DNA of 64,000 nucleotides from positions 1,860,001 to 1,924,000 of the forward strand of contig NZ_CP188040.1 in assembly GCF_049943125.1 (NCBI RefSeq), read 5' to 3'. Position numbers and translations under genes: made by a program. This DNA is from JAEXZL01 sp049943125 (GTDB lineage Bacteria > Bacillota > Clostridia > Clostridiales > Clostridiaceae). This document shows positions 8,962 through 16,860 of this stretch, piece by piece. The notes below the pieces were generated by a model that saw nothing but the letters and a program-made list of their open reading frames with translations, was not told the origin of the DNA and ran no database searches. The stretch's first letter is position 1. Every line of letters begins with the position of its first letter.

Positions 8962-9093
8962 GTAAGGCTACAAAGGAAAATAAAATAAAAATACTTAAAT
9001 TTATTTAACAATTTTTGTAACAAAATATACCATAAAAACGTATAATTGTAAGGGTGATTGTATGAGTTATTCTTCCTGGGAGGAGAGATTGAG

Positions 9094-10131
9094 TTGTATA
9101 AGTTAAATTTTACAGGGGATCCCTACAAGGCCGGTTATAAATATGGATTATTAAGCTATAAAAGGAATATTAGAATTAAGGATATACTAGATTTTTCCGA
9201 AGAGATATATTCTCTTGATAAGGATGTCATGGCTATCTATAAAGAATATTATCCTGAGGTGCTAGAGGAGATTAAAGGAATTTCAGAGGGACAGAAGCTT
9301 AGCTATAAGTCCCTGGCAGGGTACATATTATCAAGTACTCCTTCATCCTTAGGGGATAAGAGCTTTTGTTTTGCTATGATAGATAGAAATAATATTATTC
9401 TAGGAAGAAATTGCAACTTAGAGACAACCTCAAATGAGATACATAAAAGCTGCTTTTATAATCTTCATGGAGGATATTCCTTTATTGGGAACACTTATTC
9501 ACTAGTACAGATGGGTGATGGTATCAATGAATGGGGTCTTTCCGTTGGATTATCCCCTATAGCCTCCAAGGCATCAAAGCCAGGTCTTAATGGTGGAATG
9601 GTGGTAAGATATCTATTAGAGAAATGTAGAAATACCTATGAGGCAGTAGAAATGCTTAAAAAGCTGCCTATAGCTTATAAAATAGGTTTGATTATTGTAG
9701 ATGGAGCAGGAGATTGTATTTTAGCAGAAATCAGTGGTGACAAGGTCAGTGTAAGAAGCACTGATAACAATTCACCCTTCCTTTTATCGGCAAATATCTT
9801 TAATAATCAGCCCATGAGAAAATATAGAAGCAGGGGAGCAGAAGCTCTTATAATGCAGAATAGATATTTAGAGCTAGAAAAAATCTTAAAAAATAGTGAT
9901 GGGTATGTGCAAGACCTTCCCTTTAATTTTCTCTTAGAAGCGCAGGATTTTATGGAAGACTTCGTTAAGGATAAAAGCTATAAAACCTTATGGTCTGCTA
10001 TTTATGATTTAAAAAACTTTAAAATATATAGAACCGAGGGCAAATCTATAAAGAATAATTATAAACAGGATTTTAGATTTAACGGTCTACATAATTCAAC
10101 AAAATTATACAAATATAATGAAAAATTATAA
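9094..10131 (+). CDS. C45-family (acyl-CoA:6-APA acyltransferase-like) acyltransferase/amidohydrolase
   Basis: This protein resembles the N-terminal-nucleophile family around penicillin acyltransferase. Signs are GDPYKAGYKYG near the N-terminus, PEVLEEIKGISEG at about 54-66, the putative nucleophile Cys92 in KSFCFAMIDRNN, then GRNCNLE and GDGINEWGLSVGL. Family members make or break amide bonds and process themselves at the cysteine. The start is set at TTG 9094 because GGGAGGAG lies 8 nt before it; this gives 345 residues. A TTG at 9058 in frame has poor spacing. There is no signal peptide. The CofE-like gene follows after 51 bp, so they are probably co-transcribed. The substrate cannot be told. 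Confidence 0.75.
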   Translation: MYKLNFTGDPYKAGYKYGLLSYKRNIRIKDILDFSEEIYSLDKDVMAIYKEYYPEVLEEIKGISEGQKLSYKSLAGYILSSTPSSLGDKSFCFAMIDRNNIILGRNCNLETTSNEIHKSCFYNLHGGYSFIGNTYSLVQMGDGINEWGLSVGLSPIASKASKPGLNGGMVVRYLLEKCRNTYEAVEMLKKLPIAYKIGLIIVDGAGDCILAEISGDKVSVRSTDNNSPFLLSANIFNNQPMRKYRSRGAEALIMQNRYLELEKILKNSDGYVQDLPFNFLLEAQDFMEDFVKDKSYKTLWSAIYDLKNFKIYRTEGKSIKNNYKQDFRFNGLHNSTKLYKYNEKL

Positions 10132-10182
10132 TTATAATGATAAAATTATATTGTAAACTTTTTAAACCAGAGGAGAATTATA

Positions 10183-11382
10183 ATGTCAGGAGTTATTTCA
10201 AGAGGTATTAAAGCACCGATTATTCGTAAAGGGGACGACTTGGTAGAGATAGTTGTTGAAAATGTCCTTGCAGCATCAAAGGAAGATAATTTTTCTGTAA
10301 AGGATAAGGATGTAATTGCAATCACTGAGTCAATAGTTGCTAGGTCTCAGGGGAACTATATACATGTTGATGACATAGCAGAAGACATTAAAGCTAAATA
10401 TAATAAGGGAGAAACCTTAGCTTCTATAGGTGTTGTTTTCCCTATATTAAGCAGAAACAGATTTGCAATGTGCTTAAGAGGTATAGCAAGGTCAGCAAAA
10501 GAAGTAATAATGGTGTTTAGCTTCCCAAAGGATGAGGTAGGAAATCCCATCATGGATAAGAAGCTTTTATGGAATTATCCTGAAGAAAATTTTTACACAA
10601 ACTACTATGATGTAAACCTCTTTGAAGAGATGTTTGGAAAGTACAAGCATCCCTTTACTGGTATGGATTATGTTGATTATTATCGCAGTATCATTGAAGG
10701 AGAGGGAGCAAGGGCTAAGGTAGTATATAGCAATAATCCTGCAAGTATATTGAAATTTACAGCTAATATACTCTGCTCTGATATACATACAAGAATGGAT
10801 ACAAAATATGCAATTGAGCTAAAGTCTAAGGAAGCAAAGGTATTAACCCTATGCGATATCATGAATGAGAGTATAAGTGGCAGTGGCTATCATCCTGAGT
10901 ATGGACTTTTAGGGTCAAATAAGGCTACAGAAACAACCTTGAAGCTATTTCCAAGAGATGCTCAGGATTTAGTAGAAGCAGTGCAAAAAGAGATGTTTAA
11001 CAGAACAGGTAAAACACTAGAGGTAATGATTTATGGAGATGGAGCCTTTAAGGATCCTGTAGGTGGCATTTGGGAGCTGGCAGACCCAGTAGTATCTCCT
11101 AATTATACTAGCGGCTTAAAGGGAACCCCCAATGAGCTGAAGCTTAAGTACCTAGCTGACGATAAGTTTGCCAATATAAATGGTGAAGAATTAAAGACAG
11201 CTATTGAAGAAGAAATAAAGAATAAAGAAAAAGATCTTATAGGAAATATGGCTTCAGAAGGGACTACCCCTAGAAAATATGTAGATCTATTAGGCTCCTT
11301 GGCGGATCTCACCAGTGGCAGTGGGGATAAGGGAACACCAATTATTCTAATACAGAATTATTTTAGTAATTATGCAGATTAA
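10183..11382 (+). CDS. CofE-like (F420-0:glutamate ligase domain) protein of unknown role
   Basis: The 399-residue product resembles coenzyme F420-0:gamma-glutamyl ligase over its length: VKDKDVIAITESIVARSQGN at about 39-59 matches the CofE N-terminal block, and MIYGDGAFKDPVGGIWELADP and SGSGDKGTPI match later metal and substrate regions. True CofE adds glutamates to F420 precursors in methanogens and actinobacteria. No other F420 gene is visible here and fermenting clostridia are not known to make F420, so the natural substrate is probably something else. RBS AGAGGAG precedes the ATG. Its neighbour, a C45 acyltransferase/hydrolase, also acts on amide bonds. Confidence 0.75.
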   Translation: MSGVISRGIKAPIIRKGDDLVEIVVENVLAASKEDNFSVKDKDVIAITESIVARSQGNYIHVDDIAEDIKAKYNKGETLASIGVVFPILSRNRFAMCLRGIARSAKEVIMVFSFPKDEVGNPIMDKKLLWNYPEENFYTNYYDVNLFEEMFGKYKHPFTGMDYVDYYRSIIEGEGARAKVVYSNNPASILKFTANILCSDIHTRMDTKYAIELKSKEAKVLTLCDIMNESISGSGYHPEYGLLGSNKATETTLKLFPRDAQDLVEAVQKEMFNRTGKTLEVMIYGDGAFKDPVGGIWELADPVVSPNYTSGLKGTPNELKLKYLADDKFANINGEELKTAIEEEIKNKEKDLIGNMASEGTTPRKYVDLLGSLADLTSGSGDKGTPIILIQNYFSNYAD

Positions 11383-11396
11383 CCTTTAAGGGAGTA

Positions 11397-11434
11397 AATA
11401 AGTGGCTGGTATATTAATTTACCGGCCACTTATT
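11397..11434. terminator. Bidirectional terminator between the CofE-like gene and the aminomutase gene
   Basis: AATAAGTGGC-T-GGT and ACCGGCCACTTATT form a stem with one bulge, with T runs on the plus side and AT-rich sequence on the other. It serves two convergent genes. Confidence 0.75.
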
Positions 11435-11456
11435 ATTTTTACCCTTTATTTAGTTA

Positions 11457-12545
11457 TTATAGCCAACATTGATTTTCATCAAGATTTTCAATAAATATCC
11501 TGCTGTTATCTGCTGGATTTTTTGCTTGATGATATTTAAATATAGTTTCTCCTGAAGGAAGATCACCTATAATTTCTATTTTTCCTGTTTCATGAGACAT
11601 GATGTATCTAAAGCGTTTGCCGTGACCATTTAGGTGGGCTTTAGTTTCTTTTAGAATTTTATAGCCTGTTTTTATGGGTACCTGGAATTGAGACTTTACT
11701 CCAGATACAGGCCTGCATTGGAATACATAATAGGGTACTATTTTAAATTCATTTAATTTATTGATAAGCTCAATCATAACTTCGGAATTATCATTTACGC
11801 CCTTTAAAAGAACTGTTTGATTGCTTACCACAATTCCATTATCCGTGAGGCTATCTATAGCTTTCTTAGCTTCCGCAGTAAGCTCACGAGGATGATTAAA
11901 CTGGGTTACAAAGTAGATTGGTTTAATGGAGGAGTATTTTTTTAGTATGTTTAAAAGCTCTGAATCATCGTATATTCTTGAGGGTAAAACTACTGGTGTT
12001 CTAGTGCCGTAGCGAATTAATTTAATATGTGGAACTGATGTGAGTCTGCTTAGATAGTATTCTATTATTTTATTGTTATTTAATAGAGCATCTCCACCGC
12101 TTATAAGGACGTTGGTGATTTCTTCATGAGAGCTTATATACTCAAATATAGAATCAAAAGCTTTGGCAATTTCCTCATCTGTTTGTCCAACTAATCTTCT
12201 TCTGAAGCAGTGCCTGCAGTACATGGCACAGATATTTGTTGATAATATTAAGGCTGTTTGTGGATATTTATGCTGAAGTCCCACTTCCTTGGTATTGGAT
12301 AATTCTCCACTGGTGTCCAGCTCCCCTTCGAGATTCATTTCATATACCGAAGGAATGCACATTTTTTTTATGGGATCCTGAGGATCATTTTTGTCTATTA
12401 AAGACAGGTAATAGGTTGGTATAGACATTGGATAGCTTTCAATAATATCCTGCATTTTTATTGCTTCTTCATCGGTTATTGTTATGTGCTCTCGTAGAGC
12501 AGCTACCGTTGTAATGTTATTTTTTAAATCTTCTTTCCAGCTCAT
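11457..12545 (-). CDS. KamA-family radical SAM aminomutase, probably glutamate 2,3-aminomutase-like
   Basis: The radical SAM cluster motif is C106-xxx-C110-xx-C113 (CAMYCRHCFRR) and the fold follows lysine 2,3-aminomutase. Ungapped counting gives Lys322 (HETGK) as the PLP lysine. The two aspartates that hold the lysine side chain in clostridial LAM (Asp293, Asp330) become Arg278 (FQCRP) and Ile315. An arginine there suits an acidic substrate, as the Lys/Asn pair does in glutamate 2,3-aminomutase. Length is 362 residues, shorter than LAM (416). The start is ATG 12545 with AAGGAGG upstream; a longer frame to 12683 would run through the attenuator. Expression is behind a c-di-AMP riboswitch, so a beta-amino-acid osmolyte role is plausible. 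Confidence 0.8.
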   Translation of the reverse strand: MSWKEDLKNNITTVAALREHITITDEEAIKMQDIIESYPMSIPTYYLSLIDKNDPQDPIKKMCIPSVYEMNLEGELDTSGELSNTKEVGLQHKYPQTALILSTNICAMYCRHCFRRRLVGQTDEEIAKAFDSIFEYISSHEEITNVLISGGDALLNNNKIIEYYLSRLTSVPHIKLIRYGTRTPVVLPSRIYDDSELLNILKKYSSIKPIYFVTQFNHPRELTAEAKKAIDSLTDNGIVVSNQTVLLKGVNDNSEVMIELINKLNEFKIVPYYVFQCRPVSGVKSQFQVPIKTGYKILKETKAHLNGHGKRFRYIMSHETGKIEIIGDLPSGETIFKYHQAKNPADNSRIFIENLDENQCWL

Positions 12546-12584
12546 TAAGACCTCCTTAAATTCTTTAAATATAATTTTGTGAAA

Positions 12585-12612
12585 CAAAAAAAGCCATTGG
12601 AAAGCCAATGGC
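12585..12612 (-). terminator. Attenuator terminator of the c-di-AMP riboswitch
   Basis: On the minus strand GCCATTGG, loop CTTT, CCAATGGC is followed by seven T. It lies between the aptamer and the aminomutase ribosome site and so can cut off transcription before the gene. Confidence 0.88.
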
Positions 12613-12676
12613 AGAAAAGAACAAATAATAAAGAGACTATAGGGAATCATAGCTTGCTTTAAAAAATAAAATTTAT

Positions 12677-12793
12677 CCTTCACTGCCGACGAGATTAGCT
12701 GACGGGTTAGGAGTAGAAGGTCTCCTGCAATATTTATTGCTTAACCCCGATAACATTGGTTCTCCCGCTACTTAATGTAAGCATTAGGCTCTA
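12677..12793 (-). ncRNA. Cyclic di-AMP riboswitch (ydaO-yuaA leader)
   Basis: The minus strand shows the hallmarks of the ydaO/yuaA aptamer in order: GCCTAATGC, CGGGAGAACCAAT, CGGGGTTAAGC, AGGAGACC, and the highly conserved AACCCGTCAGCTAATCTCGT ending in CGGC. This family binds c-di-AMP and usually lowers expression of potassium uptake, osmolyte and cell-wall genes. Here it precedes a terminator and a KamA-type aminomutase gene. Its 5' end fits the transcription start predicted from the adjacent promoter. Confidence 0.88.
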
Positions 12794-12799
12794 TATATA

Positions 12800-12828
12800 A
12801 TTTTATATTATTAATTGGTAATTAACAA
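12800..12828 (-). promoter_or_regulatory. Sigma-A promoter for the riboswitch-aminomutase transcript
   Basis: On the minus strand TTGTTA (12823-12828), 17-bp spacer, TAAAAT (12800-12805). Transcription would begin near 12793, at the first base of the aptamer. Confidence 0.65.
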
Positions 12829-13001
12829 GAAAATAAGGTAAAAAATAGAAAAAATATAAATAGAGTAGATTATTTTATTAAGTTTATATTATCTTTTTAA
12901 TATGCTTGCTTTTTCATATAAATATGTCGAATTTAAGAGGAATATTTGGTTCATCATCAAAAATCTAATCTTTAGGCTTGTTAATAGAAGAAAGTTAATG
13001 G

Positions 13002-13051
13002 TTAACATCATATTTACATATATTTTAAATAAAGTTAAATAATAATTTTAA
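13002..13051 (+). promoter_or_regulatory. Pho-box-like direct repeats upstream of alkaline phosphatase
   Basis: TTAACA (13002), TTTACA (13013), TTTAAA (13024), TTAAAT (13035) and TTTTAA (13046) recur with an exact 11-bp period. PhoP/PhoB of Firmicutes binds TT(A/T)ACA-like direct repeats spaced 11 bp. The first two match well and the rest are weaker. This suggests induction by phosphate limitation. Confidence 0.6.
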
Positions 13052-13095
13052 TGAAATAAATTAACAATTAGAAAAATATATGTTACTATTAGCTT

Positions 13096-13117
13096 GTAAA
13101 CGTTAACTAACGGTTAC
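13096..13117. promoter_or_regulatory. Imperfect 22-bp palindrome in the phosphatase leader
   Basis: GTAAACGTTAA directly followed by CTAACGGTTAC is symmetric apart from two positions. It lies 43 bp before the alkaline phosphatase ATG and could be a second regulator site. The regulator is unknown. Confidence 0.35.
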
Positions 13118-13159
13118 AAATATTAATTCTATTTAATAAATATTTGAGGGGGTTTAAAA

Positions 13160-14776
13160 ATGTACAAACTTCACCGTTCTACTTTTAGAAATGCTATTAT
13201 TGCTGGTGTTACAGCTTTACTGCTAATAGCTGGCCTTGTTACCTTTAACACGGGGAATGAAGCTGAAGCTCGTAATAGTAAGGTAAAGAATGTAATTATG
13301 ATGATTCCTGATGGTAACAGTATAGAAGCAAGTACTATTGCTAGATACTATAATAATGGTGAGCCAATGGTATTAGATGAAATTGCTGTTGGTATGACCA
13401 AGACTCATTGGAATCAAGGTCCCATTACAGACTCAGCTCCCGGAGGAACTGCTTATGCAATAGGGAGCAAAACCGATGATAAGCATGTTGGAGTACTTCC
13501 AGGAGGAGTTCCTGCTGCTACCCTTATTGAAGCTTCAAGGCTTAAAGGAAAAGCTACAGGGATAGTTTCTACCTCAGAGGTAATGCATGCAACCCCTGCG
13601 GATTTTACTGCTCATGATGTGGATAGAGCTAACTATAATTCCTTAATGAAGCAGCAGATTTATAATGGTTTAGATGTAGTTTTAGGTGGAGGTAATCAAT
13701 TCTTCACTCCTGAAGCTGGAGGCAAGAGAGCTGATGGTAAGGATTTAAGAGAAACAATAGTAAGCCTCGGTTATGAATATGTAACTACTAGAGAAGAAAT
13801 GTTTAATTCTAGAGCTAAGAAAATCTGGGGTGCCTTTGCAGAAGCAGACATGATGTATGAGGTAGACCGTATAGCTACAGGTTCACAGGAGCCTACCTTA
13901 GCAGAAATGACAAAGAAGGCTATAGATATATTATCTAAGGATAAGGACGGCTTCTTCCTTATGGTAGAAGGCAGCAAGGTAGACTGGGCTGCTCATGCTA
14001 ATGATACTGTTGGTATGGTAGGAGATATATTGGCCTATGATGATGCTGTTGGAGTAGCACTAGAATTTGCTAAAAAGGATGGACAAACTGTAGTTATTTC
14101 CTCCTCTGACCATGGAACTGGTGGACCAATAATCGGTGGGGTAAATCCTAATTATTCTAGTGTTACCTTTGATGAAAGTATAAATAAGCTTCTTTCAGCT
14201 AAAATATCCTTAGATTATGCAAATGAGCTTTTAGAAGGAGCAGATGAAGCGAGAGTTAGAGAAATTTATGCTGAGTATTTTGGTATCACAGATCCAACTA
14301 GTGAAGAAATAGCTCTTGCTCTAGAAGGAAAGATTAACAATGTAATCAGTGATAGAGCAAACATCAGTTGGACCTATGGTGGACACATAGGTGGAGATGT
14401 AGGTCTATACAGCTATGCTCCTAGAGGCTTTGAACAGCTAGGTGGAGTTGTTGATAATACGGAAGTAGGAAGATACATGGAAAGAGTATTAGGTGTAAAT
14501 CTCGATGCTACCTCTAAGAGACTCTTTGTTAATGCAAAGGAAGCCTTTGAAAGAAAGGGTGCAGAGGTAACTCTCGATACATCAGATATGGACAACCCTC
14601 TTCTCATAGTTAAGAAGGGTAATAATACTCTTGAACTATTTGGATATACCAATATAGTCAAGCTCAATGGAAAGGAAATAAAGCTTGAAGGATTAGTAGT
14701 TACCAATAAGATAGATGGAAGCTACTCCATAGAAAATTCTTATGTTCCAGAGCAGGCTGTTAAGCTTTTAAAGTAA
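13160..14776 (+). CDS. Secreted alkaline phosphatase
   Basis: A 538-residue PhoA-superfamily phosphomonoesterase. Residues 1-37 form a signal peptide (basic start, hydrophobic IIAGVTALLLIAGLV). The nucleophile is Ser92 in ITDSAPGGTAYAIG; metal ligands are suggested by MMIPDG (Asp51), EGSKVDWAAHAND and SSSDHGTGG. A late histidine is in YGGHIGGDVGLYSY. It would release phosphate from organic esters outside the membrane. RBS GAGGGGG precedes the ATG. The upstream 11-bp repeats suggest control by phosphate starvation. It stands alone and ends at a terminator. Confidence 0.93.
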   Translation: MYKLHRSTFRNAIIAGVTALLLIAGLVTFNTGNEAEARNSKVKNVIMMIPDGNSIEASTIARYYNNGEPMVLDEIAVGMTKTHWNQGPITDSAPGGTAYAIGSKTDDKHVGVLPGGVPAATLIEASRLKGKATGIVSTSEVMHATPADFTAHDVDRANYNSLMKQQIYNGLDVVLGGGNQFFTPEAGGKRADGKDLRETIVSLGYEYVTTREEMFNSRAKKIWGAFAEADMMYEVDRIATGSQEPTLAEMTKKAIDILSKDKDGFFLMVEGSKVDWAAHANDTVGMVGDILAYDDAVGVALEFAKKDGQTVVISSSDHGTGGPIIGGVNPNYSSVTFDESINKLLSAKISLDYANELLEGADEARVREIYAEYFGITDPTSEEIALALEGKINNVISDRANISWTYGGHIGGDVGLYSYAPRGFEQLGGVVDNTEVGRYMERVLGVNLDATSKRLFVNAKEAFERKGAEVTLDTSDMDNPLLIVKKGNNTLELFGYTNIVKLNGKEIKLEGLVVTNKIDGSYSIENSYVPEQAVKLLK

Positions 14777-14814
14777 GGATTCATAATAAGATAAGAATTT
14801 ATAGTATAAAATAA

Positions 14815-14837
14815 GGAAGCCGTGATGGCTTCCTTTT
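14815..14837 (+). terminator. Terminator of the alkaline phosphatase gene
   Basis: GGAAGCC, loop GTGAT, GGCTTCC, TTTT. It touches the stop codon of the convergent anti-sigma gene. Confidence 0.8.
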
Positions 14838-16068
14838 AATATCCATTTAAATTTGTGCTTAAAGTAATATCGTCTATATATATTCCATTGACATAAGGCT
14901 CCTCAAGAAGCTCTAATATAGCCTCTCCAGTACCTTTCACTATTATCCCATAGGTTTTAACTCCATTTTCATTAATATATGACTGGACTCTTTTATAGTA
15001 GCTTTCATAATCAATCCCCGTATTTGTCAGGGTATTTAGAAAATCTATATTATCCAGCTGAAAGCTAATCATATCTTTAAAGTGTTCTTCATAGGCTCTG
15101 GAGATTGGACCGCTAGTGCCTTCTAAAGTATTCCAGGTATCAAATGCCTTATACTTTTCGTTTATTTTATCATAGTTATTTCGAGAGCTATTAGACAAAT
15201 ACATATTAAAGCCTATCATAGGGTAGGAGCCCTCTGAGGTGTTGGAAATATTTACCCCGGCCCATAGCAAGATAATGCTATTTGTGTATTTTTCATTATA
15301 AGGTATCATTGTTAGCTCTTCCAGGGTAAGATAGTGGTCGAAGGAGATATAGGCCCCTACATCAATATAATTTGGGAGCTCACTTAAATATGCTTTTGCT
15401 TCTGTAAGTTCATTTTCTCTTCGTTCTTTTTCTATTTTGGCTGCTTCCTCACCATCCTTGGCAAATTCATCTATACCTCTTCTACCATAGATAAAAGCTC
15501 CTGGAAAGATGGTATCATAAAATTCATTTCCACCGGCATTGGTATTTTCAATGTATAAGGAGTCTTTTATAAGTTTTCCATCTAATATTTGGAGTTCATT
15601 GGTTAAATAATGTTGACTGTAAATACGAATATCATATTTATTTATTCCTGAGTTTGTAAGAGAGGAGCTGTTGTATTTGAGAGTAGGATTATGAAGCTCC
15701 ATATAAGCATCAAGGCTTACGGATATATCAGGATCATGGGTGGAGTAGCTGTGTTTATCTGGATTATAATAAAGCATGTTAAGCAGTGGCTTGCCGATAA
15801 AATTAAATGCTAGTACTAGTATTAATAAAATGCCTATTGTTGATAGGATTATGGCTAGGCTTCTTGTCCTCATACTCTTTTTAATGTTATTTAGTGTTTT
15901 ATAGTCCTCGGTAGTAGGAGGTGCTTCGGCCTCAAAATCTAAGTCTTCATTATCTAGAAGGTAGTCTGAAATTAATGCGTTTTTTTCTAGCTCTTCTTCT
16001 ACAAATCTTCTTTCTTCTTCTGAAGCTGTATTATTTTTATATTTCTCAAAGGCTTCTTTGAAATTCAT
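14836..16068 (-). CDS. Membrane anti-sigma factor partnered with the ECF sigma factor
   Basis: The 410-residue protein starts with a short cytoplasmic domain (FKEAFEKYKNNTASEEERRFVEEEL) like the sigma-regulator N-terminal domain. A single membrane span follows at about 70-95 (SLAIILSTIGILLILVLAFN), then a large extracytoplasmic region without recognised enzyme motifs. Its gene overlaps the sigma gene by 23 bp, the usual layout for sigma/anti-sigma pairs. It would hold the sigma factor inactive until an envelope signal arrives. There is no CHCC zinc motif, so it is not a ZAS-type anti-sigma. RBS GAGGAAAAGG. Confidence 0.75.
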   Translation of the reverse strand: MNFKEAFEKYKNNTASEEERRFVEEELEKNALISDYLLDNEDLDFEAEAPPTTEDYKTLNNIKKSMRTRSLAIILSTIGILLILVLAFNFIGKPLLNMLYYNPDKHSYSTHDPDISVSLDAYMELHNPTLKYNSSSLTNSGINKYDIRIYSQHYLTNELQILDGKLIKDSLYIENTNAGGNEFYDTIFPGAFIYGRRGIDEFAKDGEEAAKIEKERRENELTEAKAYLSELPNYIDVGAYISFDHYLTLEELTMIPYNEKYTNSIILLWAGVNISNTSEGSYPMIGFNMYLSNSSRNNYDKINEKYKAFDTWNTLEGTSGPISRAYEEHFKDMISFQLDNIDFLNTLTNTGIDYESYYKRVQSYINENGVKTYGIIVKGTGEAILELLEEPYVNGIYIDDITLSTNLNGY

Positions 16069-16555
16069 GATCCTTTTCCTCCAATATTTCCTTTAATTTT
16101 TTTCTTCCTCTATGAAGGAGAGTTTTAACATTCATGGGGGTTATTTTTGTGAGCTTTGATATTTCAGCTATGGACAGCTCCCCATAATAGAATAAAATCA
16201 ATACTTCTTTATAAGTATCTGGAAGCTTTGAAATAGAAGTATAAATGTAGTGATTTCTTTCCGTGAGGAGCAGCTTATAATCTAATTCTTCATCTCCGCT
16301 TTCTAGAACAATATCCTCAAGGGGCAGCTTGGAAAGCTTTTTTTGCTTCCTGAGGCTATCAATCCATAGATTTCTGCAAACCACCAAAAGCCAGTACTTA
16401 AAGCTGGTAGCCTCGTTAAGAGAAACGAAGGCTTTAACAAAGGCATCGGCTATTATATCCTCAGCCTGATCCTTGCTTTTACAAAGGGATAAAGTATATA
16501 GATAAGCGGTATTATAGTATTTTTTATATAGTTCTTCTAAGATGTCCTTATCCAA
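16046..16555 (-). CDS. ECF-type RNA polymerase sigma factor
   Basis: 169 residues with region 2 (LYTLSLCKSKDQAEDIIADAFVKAF, followed by FKYWLLVVCRNLWIDSLRK) and region 4 (LPDTYKEVLILFYYGELSIAEISKLTKI plus the HTH TPMNVKTLLHRGRKKL). Translation probably starts at TTG 16555 because GGGAGG lies 7 nt upstream; an in-frame ATG at 16573 precedes this ribosome site. The promoters it recognises cannot be read from this window with certainty. Confidence 0.92.
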   Translation of the reverse strand: MDKDILEELYKKYYNTAYLYTLSLCKSKDQAEDIIADAFVKAFVSLNEATSFKYWLLVVCRNLWIDSLRKQKKLSKLPLEDIVLESGDEELDYKLLLTERNHYIYTSISKLPDTYKEVLILFYYGELSIAEISKLTKITPMNVKTLLHRGRKKLKEILEEKDHEFQRSL

Positions 16556-16860
16556 ATTCTCTCCTCCCTTCATTTAACAGACGTTTGTGTATATTAAAGG
16601 TTTCGCTATATTAAAAGAAAATTTTCTATATAGTATTTATCGTTACTTGGGGTTCTGTTCCTTAAGAAAAGGAATTGAGCCCGGTGAATTTTCATGCTTT
16701 GCTATAATTTTCACTTTAATATGTAGAAAACTTCATATTTTCATCACCTATGATTAACTTTATCTGCAGAATAAAGGATTAAAATCAAAATGTAAACTTT
16801 ATTTAAATAATGAAGGCTTGAAGAGAGAAAATCTTTGGTTACGAGGATGGAGGTGATCAA
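16556..16860. other. Intergenic region between the divergent sigma and VTC genes
   Basis: About 300 bp without a gene. It should hold promoters for both directions. One imperfect hairpin (TTCCTT/AAGGAA, about 16659-16675) was seen. No clear sigma-A promoter, riboswitch or repeat was recognised. Confidence 0.4.

Noticed and set aside
11457..12545. Annotation as lysine 2,3-aminomutase or EF-P modifying EpmB
   Set aside because: Both lysine-contacting Asp residues are missing, and no EF-P modification gene adjoins it; the glutamate-type enzyme fits better.
12546..12683. N-terminal extension of the aminomutase frame, including a hydrophobic stretch
   Set aside because: The extension would be translated from the riboswitch terminator region, and a strong AAGGAGG lies just before ATG 12545.
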